From Chenopodium formosanum (taxonomy: Eukaryota; Streptophyta; Magnoliopsida; Caryophyllales; Amaranthaceae): 64,000 nucleotides of DNA. Every line of letters begins with the position of its first letter. The stretch's first letter is position 1. The notes under the pieces were generated by a model. It made no database searches. It saw only the letters and a list, made by a program, of their open reading frames with translations, and had not been told where the DNA came from. A program made the position numbers and the translations under genes. Below are positions 1-13,400 of the stretch, piece after piece. The stretch is from positions 10,781,501 through 10,845,500 of the forward strand of contig CM044863.1 in assembly GCA_024500155.1 (NCBI GenBank), in the 5' to 3' direction.

Positions 1-2751
1 ACGACTTTAGCCTGTCATACACCAAGGCATTTGCTGGGAAGACTACAGGCTACGGCACATCCAAGAAGAGGGCAACAATTAATTGTTAACCCCAAAATTT
101 TCAGACAGCATCATTACTCTCAGGAGCATAGCAACCAAATAATAAGTTTGTAGAGAAAACAACTTCTCGAAATTCTCCAAAAAACAAATAAGAAAAAGAA
201 AAGGAGTACAGAAAATAATGTCACCAACGTAGACTTGTATCATGCAGAATTTAATATGTTGAAACAGAGTTTAGGGCATTTTGGGCCTTTGGGGTAAAGA
301 GGATTGGTAAAGGTTTTTTTGCTGTAAATTATCAATTAATGGCTCTGGTAAATAAGAAAAAATACAAGGGTAAAAGCATACTTTAACATTCTTCAGATCC
401 CGAATCACCACTGCCGTCAAAGTGTCATCAAGGTCTCTGCTGCTCTTCATTAATTTCCTTAGAGAACTATCAATCTGAATGTACAGAAATTTAAATGCAT
501 TTAGAATTTATCTGCCACATAGTAAACTATACTTACTTAAATTACTAAGTTAAGTAACTATAGTAAACTATACAGTATATCTCTTGATTTTGCAGCAAGA
601 ACCAATATTTTGCATGTATGAAAAGCAATAATGTCTGAAATCTTCAACAAAATACTGTGAATCAAACCTTGGGCATGGATACATCTGCATATCGAGATCG
701 AGCAGATCGTCTAAGATCAGGGATTCCATCTTGTTGCCTCAGATCCTTCATACAAAAAGATACACCAATAATTACATAAACCTCAATAAAAAAAAATAAA
801 AAAAATGGTGCTAATCACTACTGTAGAATATGAAAAGGCTAGAAAAAAAATGGTTTCTTGCCTCAGGCCTGGTATCTACAAGAACAGCACTTTCCTTCCC
901 TGATACGAGCTCAAAAGCCAATTCAGGAGACAAATCTCCAGCATAGCCACTGTAGGTGACCAGCCAATATACAGCCCTGCACAAATCTGGTAAACAGCAT
1001 AAATTTCCTGTAAAAGCATGGAATGACCCCAGGCTACACCGAGAGAAAATATCAGAGTCGGGAGTGCAACATCAATACCATAAAGTAGACGTAGTGCCAA
1101 CGAAAAGAATGAATGGGACAATAGGATCTGAGGGGTCCAGGCCTAAGCTTCTCTCTAATCCTTCAATGGCAGAATAAACCTGCTCATAAGATCCATGTTT
1201 TCAGAGTGAGAAGTATAATCGGCAATAACTAGAGTGATAAATACGAAGTAATAAATAATGTAATTGCACATTCAAGTGAGTCAGTCCATGACAAATTTAG
1301 TACTAATGCGGTATATATGATTCCCGCAGGGTGGTAATTGGATTAGATGGAAAAGAATCACCCGCACAACAAAAAGCACTAAATTGACAGTTGGATCCAA
1401 ACCTATGTTTGTATAGAAAAGGATACATATATAGCCTATCATAATAGTTAGGCATGAAGAACACACTGTATCATATTTTTATTATCATGATGAAACAATT
1501 GACCAGTAAAAAATTATCAACAAAAAACTTGGCTCAATTCTTACAAATAGATCGAGAGAGACTTGAAGAGGAAGTTACGACTCAACATCACCTGTAAGAA
1601 AACCATTCCCACTGGCCTTGAAATTTGACTAGCTTTCTCCTCGAATAATTTAAGTGCATTCTGGATCTCCAGCGGCAGAAGCTCTTTGGAAGTCTCATAC
1701 GAATAATAGACAAATTTACTCCCCTTAACCAAAGAATCTTCAACCACAAAAATTGTCTTTCTTAACAACTCAAGAGCTAAAACGCCAGCTTTACTGCTGG
1801 ATTCCTTAAGGTTACTTGGAAGGCTGCTCAATTTAGAACTAGTAAGTTCACCAGCTTGATCAAAAGAAGAGAGCACTTTTGTGGTTAGATTTTCAATTAC
1901 TTGGTTGCCATCCTTGACAATGTCTGATATCGTCGAATTAATCTTATCCACAGAGCTATTCAAGGCATTCTCCCCCTCACCAAATGAAGCTCTTATTGAT
2001 TCATTTGTTTGAGAGAGAATATTCTCAAAACTACTGCTGGAAGATGGCAATGGCTCAGCAGTGATGCCTGAAGTGTCAGGCAAGTTACTAGTGCTGTCAG
2101 CAACACGATCCAAAATCGAGACAGGCCCTTCACTAGAAGGTTCTAGCAAGATATCAGCACTATTCACCAAGTTGTCTCCTAGTTGTTCTTGTGACACAAA
2201 GGCAGAAGAGTCCTCCACATAAGTTAAATGTTGTCCACCTCTAAAAAATGAAGCACTCATCCTTCCGGTAGTGTAATTCCATCCATCCAATAATGTTTTA
2301 TGTCCTCCATGAAAGTCATAACTGAGAGAACTTGCAGCTTCTTTCTGAAGGCATGCTCCTGGACAAACACCACCTGACAAGCTAGGAATTGTTGTGTCTA
2401 CCGAAACACATTGAATACCAAACGCCTTTTGCGTTCGAGTGAGGCATCTCATTCCATCATTTAACAAGATCTGCACAACCAATATGATTGATCAATAATA
2501 AACTACTTCAACCTTTTATTTGCATTTGCAATCCTAGAGAGCAAAATGCCTAATGATGTTCATTGTTAAAAAAGTTAAAATCCCAACCATCTCTTTAATT
2601 TTTAGACCATTCTTTGGAGCAATTACTCTGCAGTTCTTTATATATGTCAACTATCTTAGTTGTTTAAAATCCCGGGAATAATAGTGATGATACACAAGAC
2701 CTAATACCGAATCCCGTCTACACCACTGTGCTTTATAGCCCCATATACAAC

Positions 2752-2827
<76 letters not shown>

Positions 2828-3128
2828 TTTCCTAAGAGGCATCAAAAGATTTGAACTTTTAATAATTCCTAATAATCACCTCCCAAGAAGCATATACACA
2901 GCATAAGATGATTAAGCATACTAATCAACCTAAACAAACAGCTTCAAAACTAATTAGCAACTTTTGAACTAATTAATAGTGATAATAATCCAAATCAACT
3001 ACATCTAAATAGTGCATTAAATATGATCATTTCAAATTCAGCTAAATTAATAAAAAAAATCTGAAGCATTATATTATTGTTACCTGTGAGTTAGAAGAAC
3101 AGCGGGTGGCTGAGCAAACTGGCAACAT
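1..3128 (-). CDS. Plastid rhodanese-domain protein, CAS-like (At3g59780-type), 5' part, runs off left edge
   Basis: Coding exons read on the minus strand: 3128-3084, 2470-1592, 1179-1079, 976-862, 745-668, 474-382 and 11-1 (cut by the window edge). About 440 residues are visible. The start ATG at 3128-3126 gives MLPVCSATRCSS and a serine-rich, probably plastid-targeted N terminus. A long low-complexity Ser/Leu region follows (exon 2), then a hydrophobic stretch (PFILFVGTTSTLWAVYW), then the beginning of a rhodanese fold: YSGYAGDLSPELAFEL, VLVDTRPEDLRQQDG, IPDLRRSARSRYADV. The family includes the thylakoid calcium-sensing receptor CAS and its relatives; the assignment to the At3g59780 type is from memory of that protein. 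The catalytic-loop region lies outside the window, so rhodanese activity cannot be judged. Intron 4 appears to use a GC donor (GAG|GCAAGA, exon end 862). Exon phases are consistent across all joins. Confidence 0.72.
2754..2824. repeat. (AT)n microsatellite in intron 1 of the rhodanese gene
   Basis: About 35 uninterrupted AT dinucleotides lie inside the intron between coding exons 1 and 2 of the minus-strand rhodanese gene. The tract is probably length-variable and is the source of a spurious Tyr/Ile repeat reading frame. Confidence 0.97.
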
Positions 3129-3617
3129 TTTCTACCCCGGAAAATAAAAATAACCCAATTCTCAAATTCCTTGAATTTCTGCAAAATTAAGCTAAAATCT
3201 TAAGACCCATAAGAAATTTATACGAATTTGAAACTGTTTTTCTGAAAACCCAGATAAAATTAATGGCAACAGCAGTTTGTTTCAGCTGTGAAACATCGGA
3301 AAATGACAGAATTTTAAGCCAGAAAATGTGTACTCTAAGTAATGACCAATGAAATTGTAGTGTATGAAATCGTGTGGCGTATCGAGGTGTTTAGGTTCAT
3401 CTATTGAGATTCTCTCTATCGAGTTGTGGACAAAGTTCAACGCTGGTCGTTGTCTATTTGGCATTATCCTTTTTCTATGTTATTTTGTGTATCGCTACTC
3501 ATATATTAAGGAAATTGCTATCACTTAACAGACTCCGTTATTAATCTGTTAATAACAAATACTGTACTAATTATGGATGACTCTTCAATCAAAACAAACC
3601 GCTACCATTTATTTACT

Positions 3618-4108
3618 TAGGTCTTGTTTGGTAAATGGCTTTTAGTTGGCTTTTTAGTGTTTTTTTATTGGCTTTTTGGCTTTTTTTTTTTTCAAACACC
3701 CAAAATACATGTTTGGTAAATGATTTTTCAGCTTTTCCGTCAAAAACAAAAAACTAATGGCCTTATTTGGCAAATGACTATTGGCGGTTAGCTGGTTCAC
3801 TTGGCTTGTTTGACCAGCTGGAATGTTTGGCTATTTAAAATGGCTTTTGAAATTGTCTGTTTAAGCTGGTTGTTTATAAAAGTGTTTGGTAAATTTAGTT
3901 TGTAGTTGTTGGCCGTTATTAGACAATTTGTGGGCCAACAAAAAAAGCTACTAAAAGCAGTTTTTTCATTTTGGCTTAAAAGCCAGCTTTTTTCGCTGAA
4001 AGAAAAGTCAATTACCAAACAATTTTTTTGGTTGTTTGACCACATAAGAAAGGTAAAAGCAAAAAGCTAACCAAAGAGCCACCAAAAAGCCATTGACCAA
4101 ACATGACC
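3618..4108. mobile_element. Inverted-repeat MITE-like element (Tourist-like ends)
   Basis: The left end reads GGTCTTGTTTGGTAAATGGC and the right end is nearly its reverse complement (GCCATTGACCAAACATGACC). The interior is built of GGCTTTT/AAAAGCC blocks, and a second similar start (GGCCTTATTTGGCAAATGAC, near 3761) suggests a nested or duplicated copy. No clean target duplication could be seen, so the exact limits and superfamily are uncertain. Confidence 0.55.
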
Positions 4109-5190
4109 AATAAGACTAGTTATTTTGTTTTGGTTTTTTATTAAACAAATTACTTCTTTATACATAGTGGTATGTCTGTTGTTATTTATTTATTATGTAT
4201 CCTTGTTAATCTAAGCTTGGGCCTTTGGGGTAGGGATGTTTAATACCCCTTCTCAACCTAATAAAAATGGGTGGTTAATAGGTTTGGACTTCACTCTCTT
4301 CTCAGAAAGCTTGTCGTCATTTTGGCTATTCTAAAAGACCCTTATTGCACTCTCTTAGAAGATCTAGTGAAGTGGTTTGACCTCTTGGATCGTGTATGTG
4401 GTGTCGACGTTCAATGGTTGACTGGTGGTGCAGTGTTGTAAATATAGCTTAAAATTCTCTCTTTTTGCTTACTACTAGTTTTCTTTGTTGTCACCTTGTT
4501 TTCCATTATTTGTTTTGGGCTTTTTCCTCTCATTCTAACTTAAAAAGGAAAGCCTTAGGAAAAAGGATTATTGACCTCAAAAACATCAACTTAGTTGCTT
4601 GACAAAAGGTTGTATACCTTTGAAGATGACATGTGATGCTTTCATATTGGACTTGTGTTTATCAGTAGGCATTACCCAATATTGCACTTATTAGCTAAAT
4701 TTTTGATAAATAATCTTGTAATTACATTTACACAAATAAAACTAGTGAAATCAAGTAGTAAAAAGAACTAATGAAAATCAACTAAGGGCATGTTTAATAA
4801 GTTTGATTTATACAGCAAACACTTCGTACGAGTCAAGAATAATATAGTCTCAAGATAAAACTTATCCTTCTCGACATGTAAAAGGTTTGTAGTTAAAGGT
4901 GTCCTTATAATATGTCTTAGAATGAAGGATGCCTTTATCGTAGGTTAAACACGAGGGGAAAAACTTACTTTAACTAATAAACTTTTGAAAAAAATATATG
5001 AAAAACTTAGTTCAAGCATATGTCTACATAGTTCACATGCATAACTTCAAGCATATCACAAGAAGCAATAATTTTACTAATGAAAAACTCATTACAGTGT
5101 AAGTTTGTATACGTACACACCGATTTATAAGAGCATTTACATTGGTTCAACAAAAAGGCATGTTGACAAATAAAACAAAACTAGTTTTTG

Positions 5191-5221
<31 letters not shown>

Positions 5222-5425
5222 TGCTAACAACTTACTTGCTAGTGTGGAGTGACACCTATCATAGCTAGGAGAGAAATATTATGTTTATAGGGATATGTAG
5301 TTTCACACGTTTCATTCAACACATTCCAAGGCTTATACGTAGTAGCTTGTATGTGCTGGATTATCTTTTGGTTGCAAAATTTTGGCCACTTTTCCCTATT
5401 TTCTACAAATACACAAGATTATAGC

Positions 5426-5713
5426 TATCTTAACATCATGTTTGGATAACAATAGTGAAGGGAAAAAGGAAGGAAAGGGAAGGAAAAAGAGGGAAGGGAA
5501 AGGGAGGTGAGGGGAGGGGGAAGGAGACCTTCTATTTTCCTTCCAAATCTCTCCAATAATGAAGGGATTTGATATATTAAAAGTGGAAGGAAAATAGATC
5601 CCTCCAATTCCCCCCTTCCCTTCTTACATTAGATATTCAAACAAGAAAAGATGCATCCCTCCATTTTAATATTTTCTTCTTTTCCCTCCATTTTTCTCTA
5701 CCCAAACACAACG
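5426..5713. mobile_element. Possible MITE with GTTTGG-type inverted ends
   Basis: The stretch starts near CATGTTTGGATAAC and ends near CTACCCAAACACAACG. These ends are roughly inverted, and the interior is purine-rich on the left (GGAAGGGAAAG blocks) and pyrimidine-rich on the right, so the whole folds back on itself. No target duplication was identified. Confidence 0.35.
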
Positions 5714-6249
5714 TAAGAGGGGGTTGTATTTTGAACCCCAACACTTGTAGTTTAGGAAATCTTATGTGTCACAGAGAGTTTGAATAGGGTTGTAGCTTCT
5801 ATAGTGGATGTTTTAATGATTTCTATTGCCTAAGAGGTAGACACCTAAGTAAATACTTATTTACATACTCACACATTATACATATGTTTTCTCAGTGGAA
5901 GCATCTTGAAAAGTTAGCTTTACAGGTTATTGTAAGCTCTCCAATAAATTATATAGCCCTTATGTCAACATTATTAGTTTCTTAAATGTATATAATTTTG
6001 TATTTTAATCCGCAATACTAGTCATCTATTGCGTGTGGGTTGCAAATTGTTGTATGTAAGAAGTTTTCATCATTATCACTTATGTTTAATTATTAATTAC
6101 CTTATTTCAACAACCTTAATACTCTGTAATATCGTAAATCCAAAACTCAAAAACTAATCTCAAATACGAGTGCATATAGGCGCATAGCACCTATTTATTT
6201 AGCATGTATATAGGAGGGCGTTTAGGGTTTTCAATTTATTTTTTTCGTT

Positions 6250-6297
<48 letters not shown>

Positions 6298-6300
<3 letters not shown>

Positions 6301-6390
6301 GTGGTACATTCATGTGTACTATTATGCTACAGTAGTACATTCATGTGTACTATTATGCTACAATGGTATATTCATGTATACTATTATGCA
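6298..6390. repeat. 31-bp tandem repeat, three copies
   Basis: Units start at 6298, 6329 and 6360, each 31 bp long, with the core GTACATTCATGTGTACTATT. Copies 1 and 2 are almost identical; copy 3 has a few changes. The unit contains the inverted pair GTACA/TGTAC. It lies directly after a run of about 50 T residues. Confidence 0.9.
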
Positions 6391-7402
6391 TGTATAATAT
6401 AATGTACCATTAAGTATAAGTTGTCTTAAAAGTATTTTTTGTGTACTATTATGCACGTAGTGATACTTATTACCAACATATTTTCCACAAAAATTCCTTC
6501 CACCTTGGCCCACTTTCATTTGACAAAGTTCAACTTAATTTCAAGAATGTCATCCTATATGTTTGCGCCTATAGTTATTCCTTAAATACTCCTTCCATTC
6601 TTGAAAGTTCGACTCACTTTACATTTACGCGATCTCCAATGCGCATATTTAACCATCAATATTTTTGACAATGCACAAGCTAAATTTTAAAAAATTTATA
6701 TTTGAAAAAATTATAATTTTTACTATGTGAATTTAATAAAATCTCACATACTAATTAATTTCTTTGTCAATAAATCATAAAATGAGCTTAAAGTTACTCC
6801 ATATGTACTTGGTATGATGGTAGTATAGAATACTCGAGACTTCACTCAAAGCACTACGCTACAAAACTTCATTTCAAAATTGCACTCTCACAAATCATCA
6901 CATACCACACCTCCACCAACTAAACCCTACACCAAACTTAAATCACCCGTCCATTTCATCAAAACACTCAAATCAACGGTCAAAACACCTCGTTCCCACC
7001 ATAACAAACATAAACCCAACCACACCAGATCATCATTTTGAAGCACTTTCTCAAACACCAAAAATCGCAAAAACCTGAAAACCCTTCTTCTCATTTCACT
7101 CGAAACAGAGAAAACCCAACACACTCTCGAACTTCCCCACTCTCTCTCCTCCGCCGTCGCTTTCTCTCTCCACTCGTAACCATTTTCTCTCTCTTCATTT
7201 CTTCGTTGTTGTTGCGATCTAGCTTCATTATCGTATTTTTGAATCTTATTGTTTTGATTTATATTATATAGTTTTTTAATTTTATTCTGATGTTGATTAT
7301 GAAGTTATTTATGTTGAAATTGTTCGATTTGATTTGTTTTTAGGTTATTAATCAGTTTGTGAGGTTTCAGAGTTGAAGTTTCAGTTACTTTAGTCTACTA
7401 TT

Positions 7403-10400
7403 ATGGCGGTATGTTTTTGTTTTTGTAATATGATGCTTTGCTTAATAAATTGGAGCGTACTAGACTCAGACTAATCTGGATTTGAGTTCCGGGGTTGGCG
7501 GTTTATTTAGGTTTTGGTGAAATGAGGTTGAATGTTTTAATGAATTTGTGTATGATTTGGGTGTTGTGTAGGTTGATAGAATCCTGAAAGATGAAGCTTC
7601 TGAGGAGAAGGGAGATCGTGCTAGAATGGTGAGTTTCTTGTTTGCTAGATTGGAGTTTAGCTGTTTATAGTGTAATCTGTATGTTATGTCGCACTCGATA
7701 ATTGGGATATTTTTTTACAATTTGTTTATGTTGATGTTGTTTTATGCATGATATAAGCTGATTGATTTGTGAATATAAATCTGATGAATATAAATAGAGA
7801 GAAACTCATGGAATAAAATTCTGCTTCCTAAATCTGATGAGTATTCTTTACAAGGTTTAGAAGCTTGAATAGACATATGAATGTGTACTGAAGGTAGTTA
7901 ACCTAGACTTTGGTATGGCCATATGGGTGTTAGGTATTGGTAATTTGGTGTGCTTTGGGATGTCTGATTTTTCATAGCTCATTAATTGATACATAGATGC
8001 ATCTTCTTAAATTTGGACACAATTGTAGGAATATGCCATTTTCTCAATGGTTGTTTGAATAATAGATTTGCTTCATGTAATCAAATCCCTTGTTTCTAAT
8101 GCCTAGGTTCACTACCACTCATTTTCTTTCCCATCATAGTGTATTACTTGTGTAATTAAATGTCATAAAGCATTCAGCTATTTGACAACATTTATCTCTG
8201 CATTGGCAAATTCCATTCTCATATCCTTGTGGTGTTGTGTAAACAAACTTATGTGACAAACACCATGTCAAAGTGGGTATAACATTGGTTTTACGAGCAA
8301 TGCATAGTAGCTATTCAGCTAATTGCAGCTTAATAGCCTTGTTTGTTGGGTTAATAATAGACTTAGAAAGAACAAAATTTAGTTTTAACATTATGTTCAT
8401 GTTTTTCCCCATTAAGCATGAGAGCATGGCGAAGATAAAGAAGTATATGGTTTTTTAATTGAAAATCGTACTGGAATAATGAAAGTTTGTACATAATGTA
8501 ATATTTTACCTTTAAAGGGTAAACTAGTGATTGTCTCACCCGATTATTGCTTAAAGATTAGGAGTTTGAGATTTTAATATTGTTCATTTTGAATCATAAA
8601 ACAATGACATTGAAATAGTGGTACCCATTTTTCATTTCAAAGGTCATGTGTTTGATTCTTGGCATCCACAATGTTTATTTTCTATCAATGAGGGGCTATG
8701 ATGATATTAAAGCTTTGGATGAGAGGAAGGTGTTTTGTAGCACATAAACTTTCTTAGGAACGCTTTTTAATACTTCCTATATTGCTATAGATTAAACAGG
8801 TGCTTAATGGGTGGGAATATTGCACCATTTTAAGTCATCAAAAGAAAAATGTTATAAGTGTTTGAATGCTTGAATATGGGACATGTGGCATTAATTGCTT
8901 GTAAAAATTTTGACTTTTATTATTTGGTTGACAAAGTTTTATTCTTTTTAACTCTATTTTATCAGGCTACATTTATTGGTGCACTTGCGATTGTAGACTT
9001 AATCAAAACAACTCTGGGACCAAAGGGAATGGTATTGTTCTCATTTCTCACGAATCTTAACCCAATATTTTAATTTTAAGCTTTTGTGATCTATTTCATG
9101 TATGTGATTGTGCTCCAACATTGACTTATTATGCTCTATTCATTTGTTTGTTATAGGACAAGATTTTGCAGTCAACTGGTCGAGGTCATAATGTTACTGT
9201 GACAAATGATGGAGCGACAATCATGAAGTCCCTTCACATTGATAATCCTGCAGCCAAAGTTCTTATTGGTATCCTTTAAAGGTTCCCCCCCCCTCCCCCC
9301 CCCCCCCCCCCCCCTTCTATTATTTTATGGTCTTTGTTCAAATGGATGAAAGAATCACATGAATACACCGTACACTGTTATTATGTAGCTAATTATTTCT
9401 CATGAATCTTGACAACCGAATCTTTCAATTTAAAGGTTTTTTTTTTTTTCAATTTTTTATTCCCTACTTCATGTTGTTATTGTTGAAACAACAGGCAGTC
9501 TTATTTTTTATATTAGCACACTATAAAGAATGAGATATTAACACTAAGCATGTCCAGAGGGGAAAATTGAGGTGTGTTATATGTTTGTCTGTACTTTTGT
9601 AGAAATCGTTGGTGTGTATATTTTAGTTGATTGAAGGATAAGTAGTTTGGACCACTGAGGTTCTTGTTGCATGTTGTCCTTAACCTGAAGTCAGATATTT
9701 CAAAGACACAAGATGATGAAGTTGGTGATGGGACAACATCAGTTGTTGTCTTGGCTGGAGAGCTGTTAAGAGAGGCTGAAAAGCTGGTTGCAATGAAAAT
9801 TCATCCCATGACCATAATAGCAGGTTAGTAATTTGAGCTTTGGAAGTTTTGTTGTTATTGGTATGTGGGTATGCAGATGTTCCTCATGCTGCTAAATTTA
9901 TTTAATTTTCTTTGATCCTTCTCTTCTGTATAGTTTATCCTTCCTTTCTGTTAGGTTTTTTGCTTGTTTTTCGTCGATGAGATTTCTCCTTGGAATTAGA
10001 TTCCTTGATTTGGTGTTCTAAGTAGTTTGGTAAGCTCATTGAACAATGTAGGGATTAGAATAGCATGAGGTTAGAGTAACTCAAGTCTACCTCAGACCAG
10101 CCCAACTTAATTGGTTAGACCTGGTGTTGGTGGTCTGGCTCTGAATTGTCGTTGGTGTCGGATGTGAGGCCCAACTTTTCTGTCTTAATTTATTGGACCC
10201 AACTTCTTTTAAGGTGCTGTGTGACCTGTCCCTATGCTGAAGATTCGGACTGAAGCTTTAAAAGGAAGCCCATATATTTTAACTGTATAATGTAAGAAGA
10301 TAAAGTGTGAAGCTTGCTATACATCTTCAAGAAAAGGGATTTGGTAATCTTTGAGTGAATTACATGCCCATGTTGTAATGTATGGAAGCATCTCAACCAG

Positions 10401-13400
10401 CTTGTTACATGCGCATGTCCTTTTTATATGTTATTTAGTTTTTGATAGTTGTCGTTTGGCTGGAAATTTACCAGCAGTACTAGTCTTCGAAGGAAAAAAT
10501 TTGAAGTGCAATATAAACTCTTTAATTTTTCATAATTGTTGTGTTTAATCACTTGGTTGAGCATGATAAAAAATCAACTCAATTTCAATTTCTTCAGTTT
10601 TCAAGATTTAAATATGAGAACCCAGTATCAAATACTGCCATATTTTGTGTTCTCAGCTTCTCAGTCCTACTACAGAGATTTTTGAAAATTAAGGGAGTTA
10701 ATTGTTATTCAACTTGCCCCTCGGATTTTTTTTTGCATAAGCATGGGTTTTGGGTGCTTGTATTGTTTTTGTCTTGGTGAAGTGAAGAGGAAAAAACTTG
10801 GAGCAAATGCATATTGGTCATGCTTCTTGTAATGAAGTTACCAGGCTCTGTTCCCTGTGATAATCCATGGTACTGTATCTGTGTGCTGGCCAACAATTGC
10901 CAGTATCTACATTGTCTATTGGTTAATTTTTTCGGCTTTCAGTCTCACGGACATTAAGGGCGCTATGACTAATCTTTGTGAACAGTTTACTAGTTTAGTT
11001 TCAGTAGTTATCTCGAGAGACTCATATGCTATGATTTTGGGTGTAGTGAATTGAATCTTTAATCCAATTGCTATTTAGTTACTTATTAGTTAGTGCCTTT
11101 TCTTTTTAAAATGGAGAATTGTGGCTGGTGGTACCCCCATCTTCCTGTAACCTGCACAAAGACTCACCTGCCAATTAGCTTCCCCTGTATAGAAGTATAC
11201 CATATTAGGCTATGGTCCTATGGCTCTGTCTGAAAGAATTGGTCCAACTTAGGTTGCTGGTTATTGGCAATAACTATACGATGGATGGTCTCCTATGTCG
11301 AAATATAGCATGCTTTTCCTCAATTTTTTTTTTCCCCTATTGGTCATCAATTTAGTCGAGCGCTCTGTAATATATGTATTGGTTATCTTTTTTGTTAATG
11401 TTAATTGTGTGCTTTACTTTTTACTGGCTAGTATAACCATGCTATTTCCAGCTGAATTTTATGTTTCTGACAATACGAGCCTCTGATTTTATGTCATAAA
11501 GGTTATAGGGGTGGCTTCTCATGTTGCTCTGAGTTCTGACTATTGAGGTTTTGAAATTTTGTCATCCAGGTTATAGAATGGCTTCTGAATGCGCTCATAA
11601 TGCATTGCTGAAGAGGGTGATTGACAACAAACAAGATACAGGTACTGATATTAGCTGTCCTCATTTAAACTTTCTTTCATAATTGCATTTTGTAATTTCT
11701 CATGGAGGTATGACCTCCAATACAATGCAGATAAATTCAGGTCAGACTTGATGAACATCGCAATGACTACACTGAGTTCAAAAATATTGTCCCAAGACAA
11801 GGAACACTTTGCCAATATGGCAGTGGATGCAGTTATGAGGCTGAAGGTGAACAAATTAAAGCATTATGGCTTCTGCTTAACTCAACTGTACTGTCGTGTT
11901 CATGCAGTATTTTTGCTTGGGTGTGATGACAGTAGAGTTTATTTTTTTGATCCTCTAATTTATGTGGTGTTCTTGACAATTTGCAGGGCAGCACAAACCT
12001 GGAGGCCATCCAGATCATCAAGAAACCTGGAGGATCCCTGAGAGATTCATTTTTAGATGAAGGGTATGCCTTTTCTCCTAAGCTATTTCATAAATTCACT
12101 AGTAGTAGATTTGCAGTAGTTTTGTTTCCTTTTTTTGTTTCTCTAGTTACATTTTAGATTTTCATTAGTTTATGTGAATTACTAACTGTGTACTTTTTAT
12201 TAATAGTTATTTTATTTTTTTCAATTACTGAACTGACTTGCATGAATGAGACCTGCATTTTTGTTAATTTGTTGCCATCAAAAGTAAATAGAAAATGTTT
12301 TCATTTGTTGAATATTATATCAATATTTTTTAAAAATTATTATTGTTAATATTTTTTATTTAAAAATTGTTTTCATCTCCATGGCTTGTGAACTTATGTG
12401 AATTTTTTACTTCTACAGATTTATTTTGGACAAAAAGATTGGTGTTGGACAACCGAAGCGTATAGAAAATGCTAATATTTTAGTGGCAAACACTGCAATG
12501 GACACAGACAAGGTTAAGATCTATGGGGCGCGTGTACGTGTTGATTCAATGGCTAAGGTGGCTGAGATCGAGGGAGCAGAAAAGGACAAGATGAGGGAGA
12601 AAGTGAAGAAGATTATTGGTCATGGAATTAATTGTTTTGTTAACCGGCAGTTAATCTACAATTTCCCAGAGGAACTCTTTGCTGATGCTGGAGTGCTTGC
12701 CATCGAGCATGCTGATTTTGATGGTATTGAACGCCTTGCTCTGGTGACTGGTGGGGAGATTGCATCAACCTTTGATAATCCCGAATCTGTTAAACTTGGA
12801 CATTGCAAATTGATAGAGGAAATTATGATTGGGGAAGACAAGCTAATTCATTTCTCTGGAGTTGAGATGGGACAGGCGTGCACAATTGTACTGAGAGGTG
12901 CAAGGTATGTATTTCTCCATTTTTATTCCTCTCATTTATGCTTCATTTTTTAGATGCAATGGTTTTCTTATTTTACTGTTTTCCATAGTTGCTACCATTC
13001 TGTTTTTGGTAAATTCCAAGTGCAGAATTACCCAAATGCGTTTGTCTGTTTAACCCTATCATCTCTCTTTAACTCTTCACATATCAAATCCCCACAACCT
13101 CTAATCGTCAAAACAACATAACCGTAGATCACCCCTTCCAATCTATCAGTACATCATTATTACATCATCTACAACTCATTACCACCTCTTTTAATCCTAT
13201 TGAATCTCCATCATTTTTATCTTCTACACACAAGCTCTCAACTAATCCCACCGTTCATCAAAGCCACCTCCCTCACTGCCATATCTTTGCTGATCATCAA
13301 AGCCACCACCCATCTTTGTGGCGAAAAAGTACTAACAAACACTGCCACATCAACCATCAGATGATCTCTCTTTTCTGTTTCTCGATTTTGTCTTTATTTC

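Larger units (their letters stand above)
3129..7402. other. Spacer between divergent rhodanese gene and CCT2; repeats and both promoters
   Basis: No protein gene was found. The first few hundred bases hold the 5' UTR and promoter of the minus-strand rhodanese gene. The middle is AT-rich and holds two inverted-repeat elements (about 3618-4108 and 5426-5713), a TA tract near 5192-5218, a poly-T tract of about 50 (6247-6297) and a 31-bp tandem repeat (6298-6390). From about 7090 to 7210 the sequence becomes pyrimidine-rich (CTCTCTCC blocks), typical of a plant 5' leader, and is taken as the transcription start region of CCT2. A 5' UTR intron before the ATG at 7403 is possible but its ends could not be fixed. 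Confidence 0.6.

Noticed and set aside
1281..1466. Short minus-strand frame between rhodanese exons 2 and 3
   Set aside because: It lies within an intron whose splice sites on both sides give a continuous rhodanese-family protein.
2651..2845. Tyr-Ile repeat open frame on the minus strand
   Set aside because: It is the translation of the (AT)n microsatellite within an intron.
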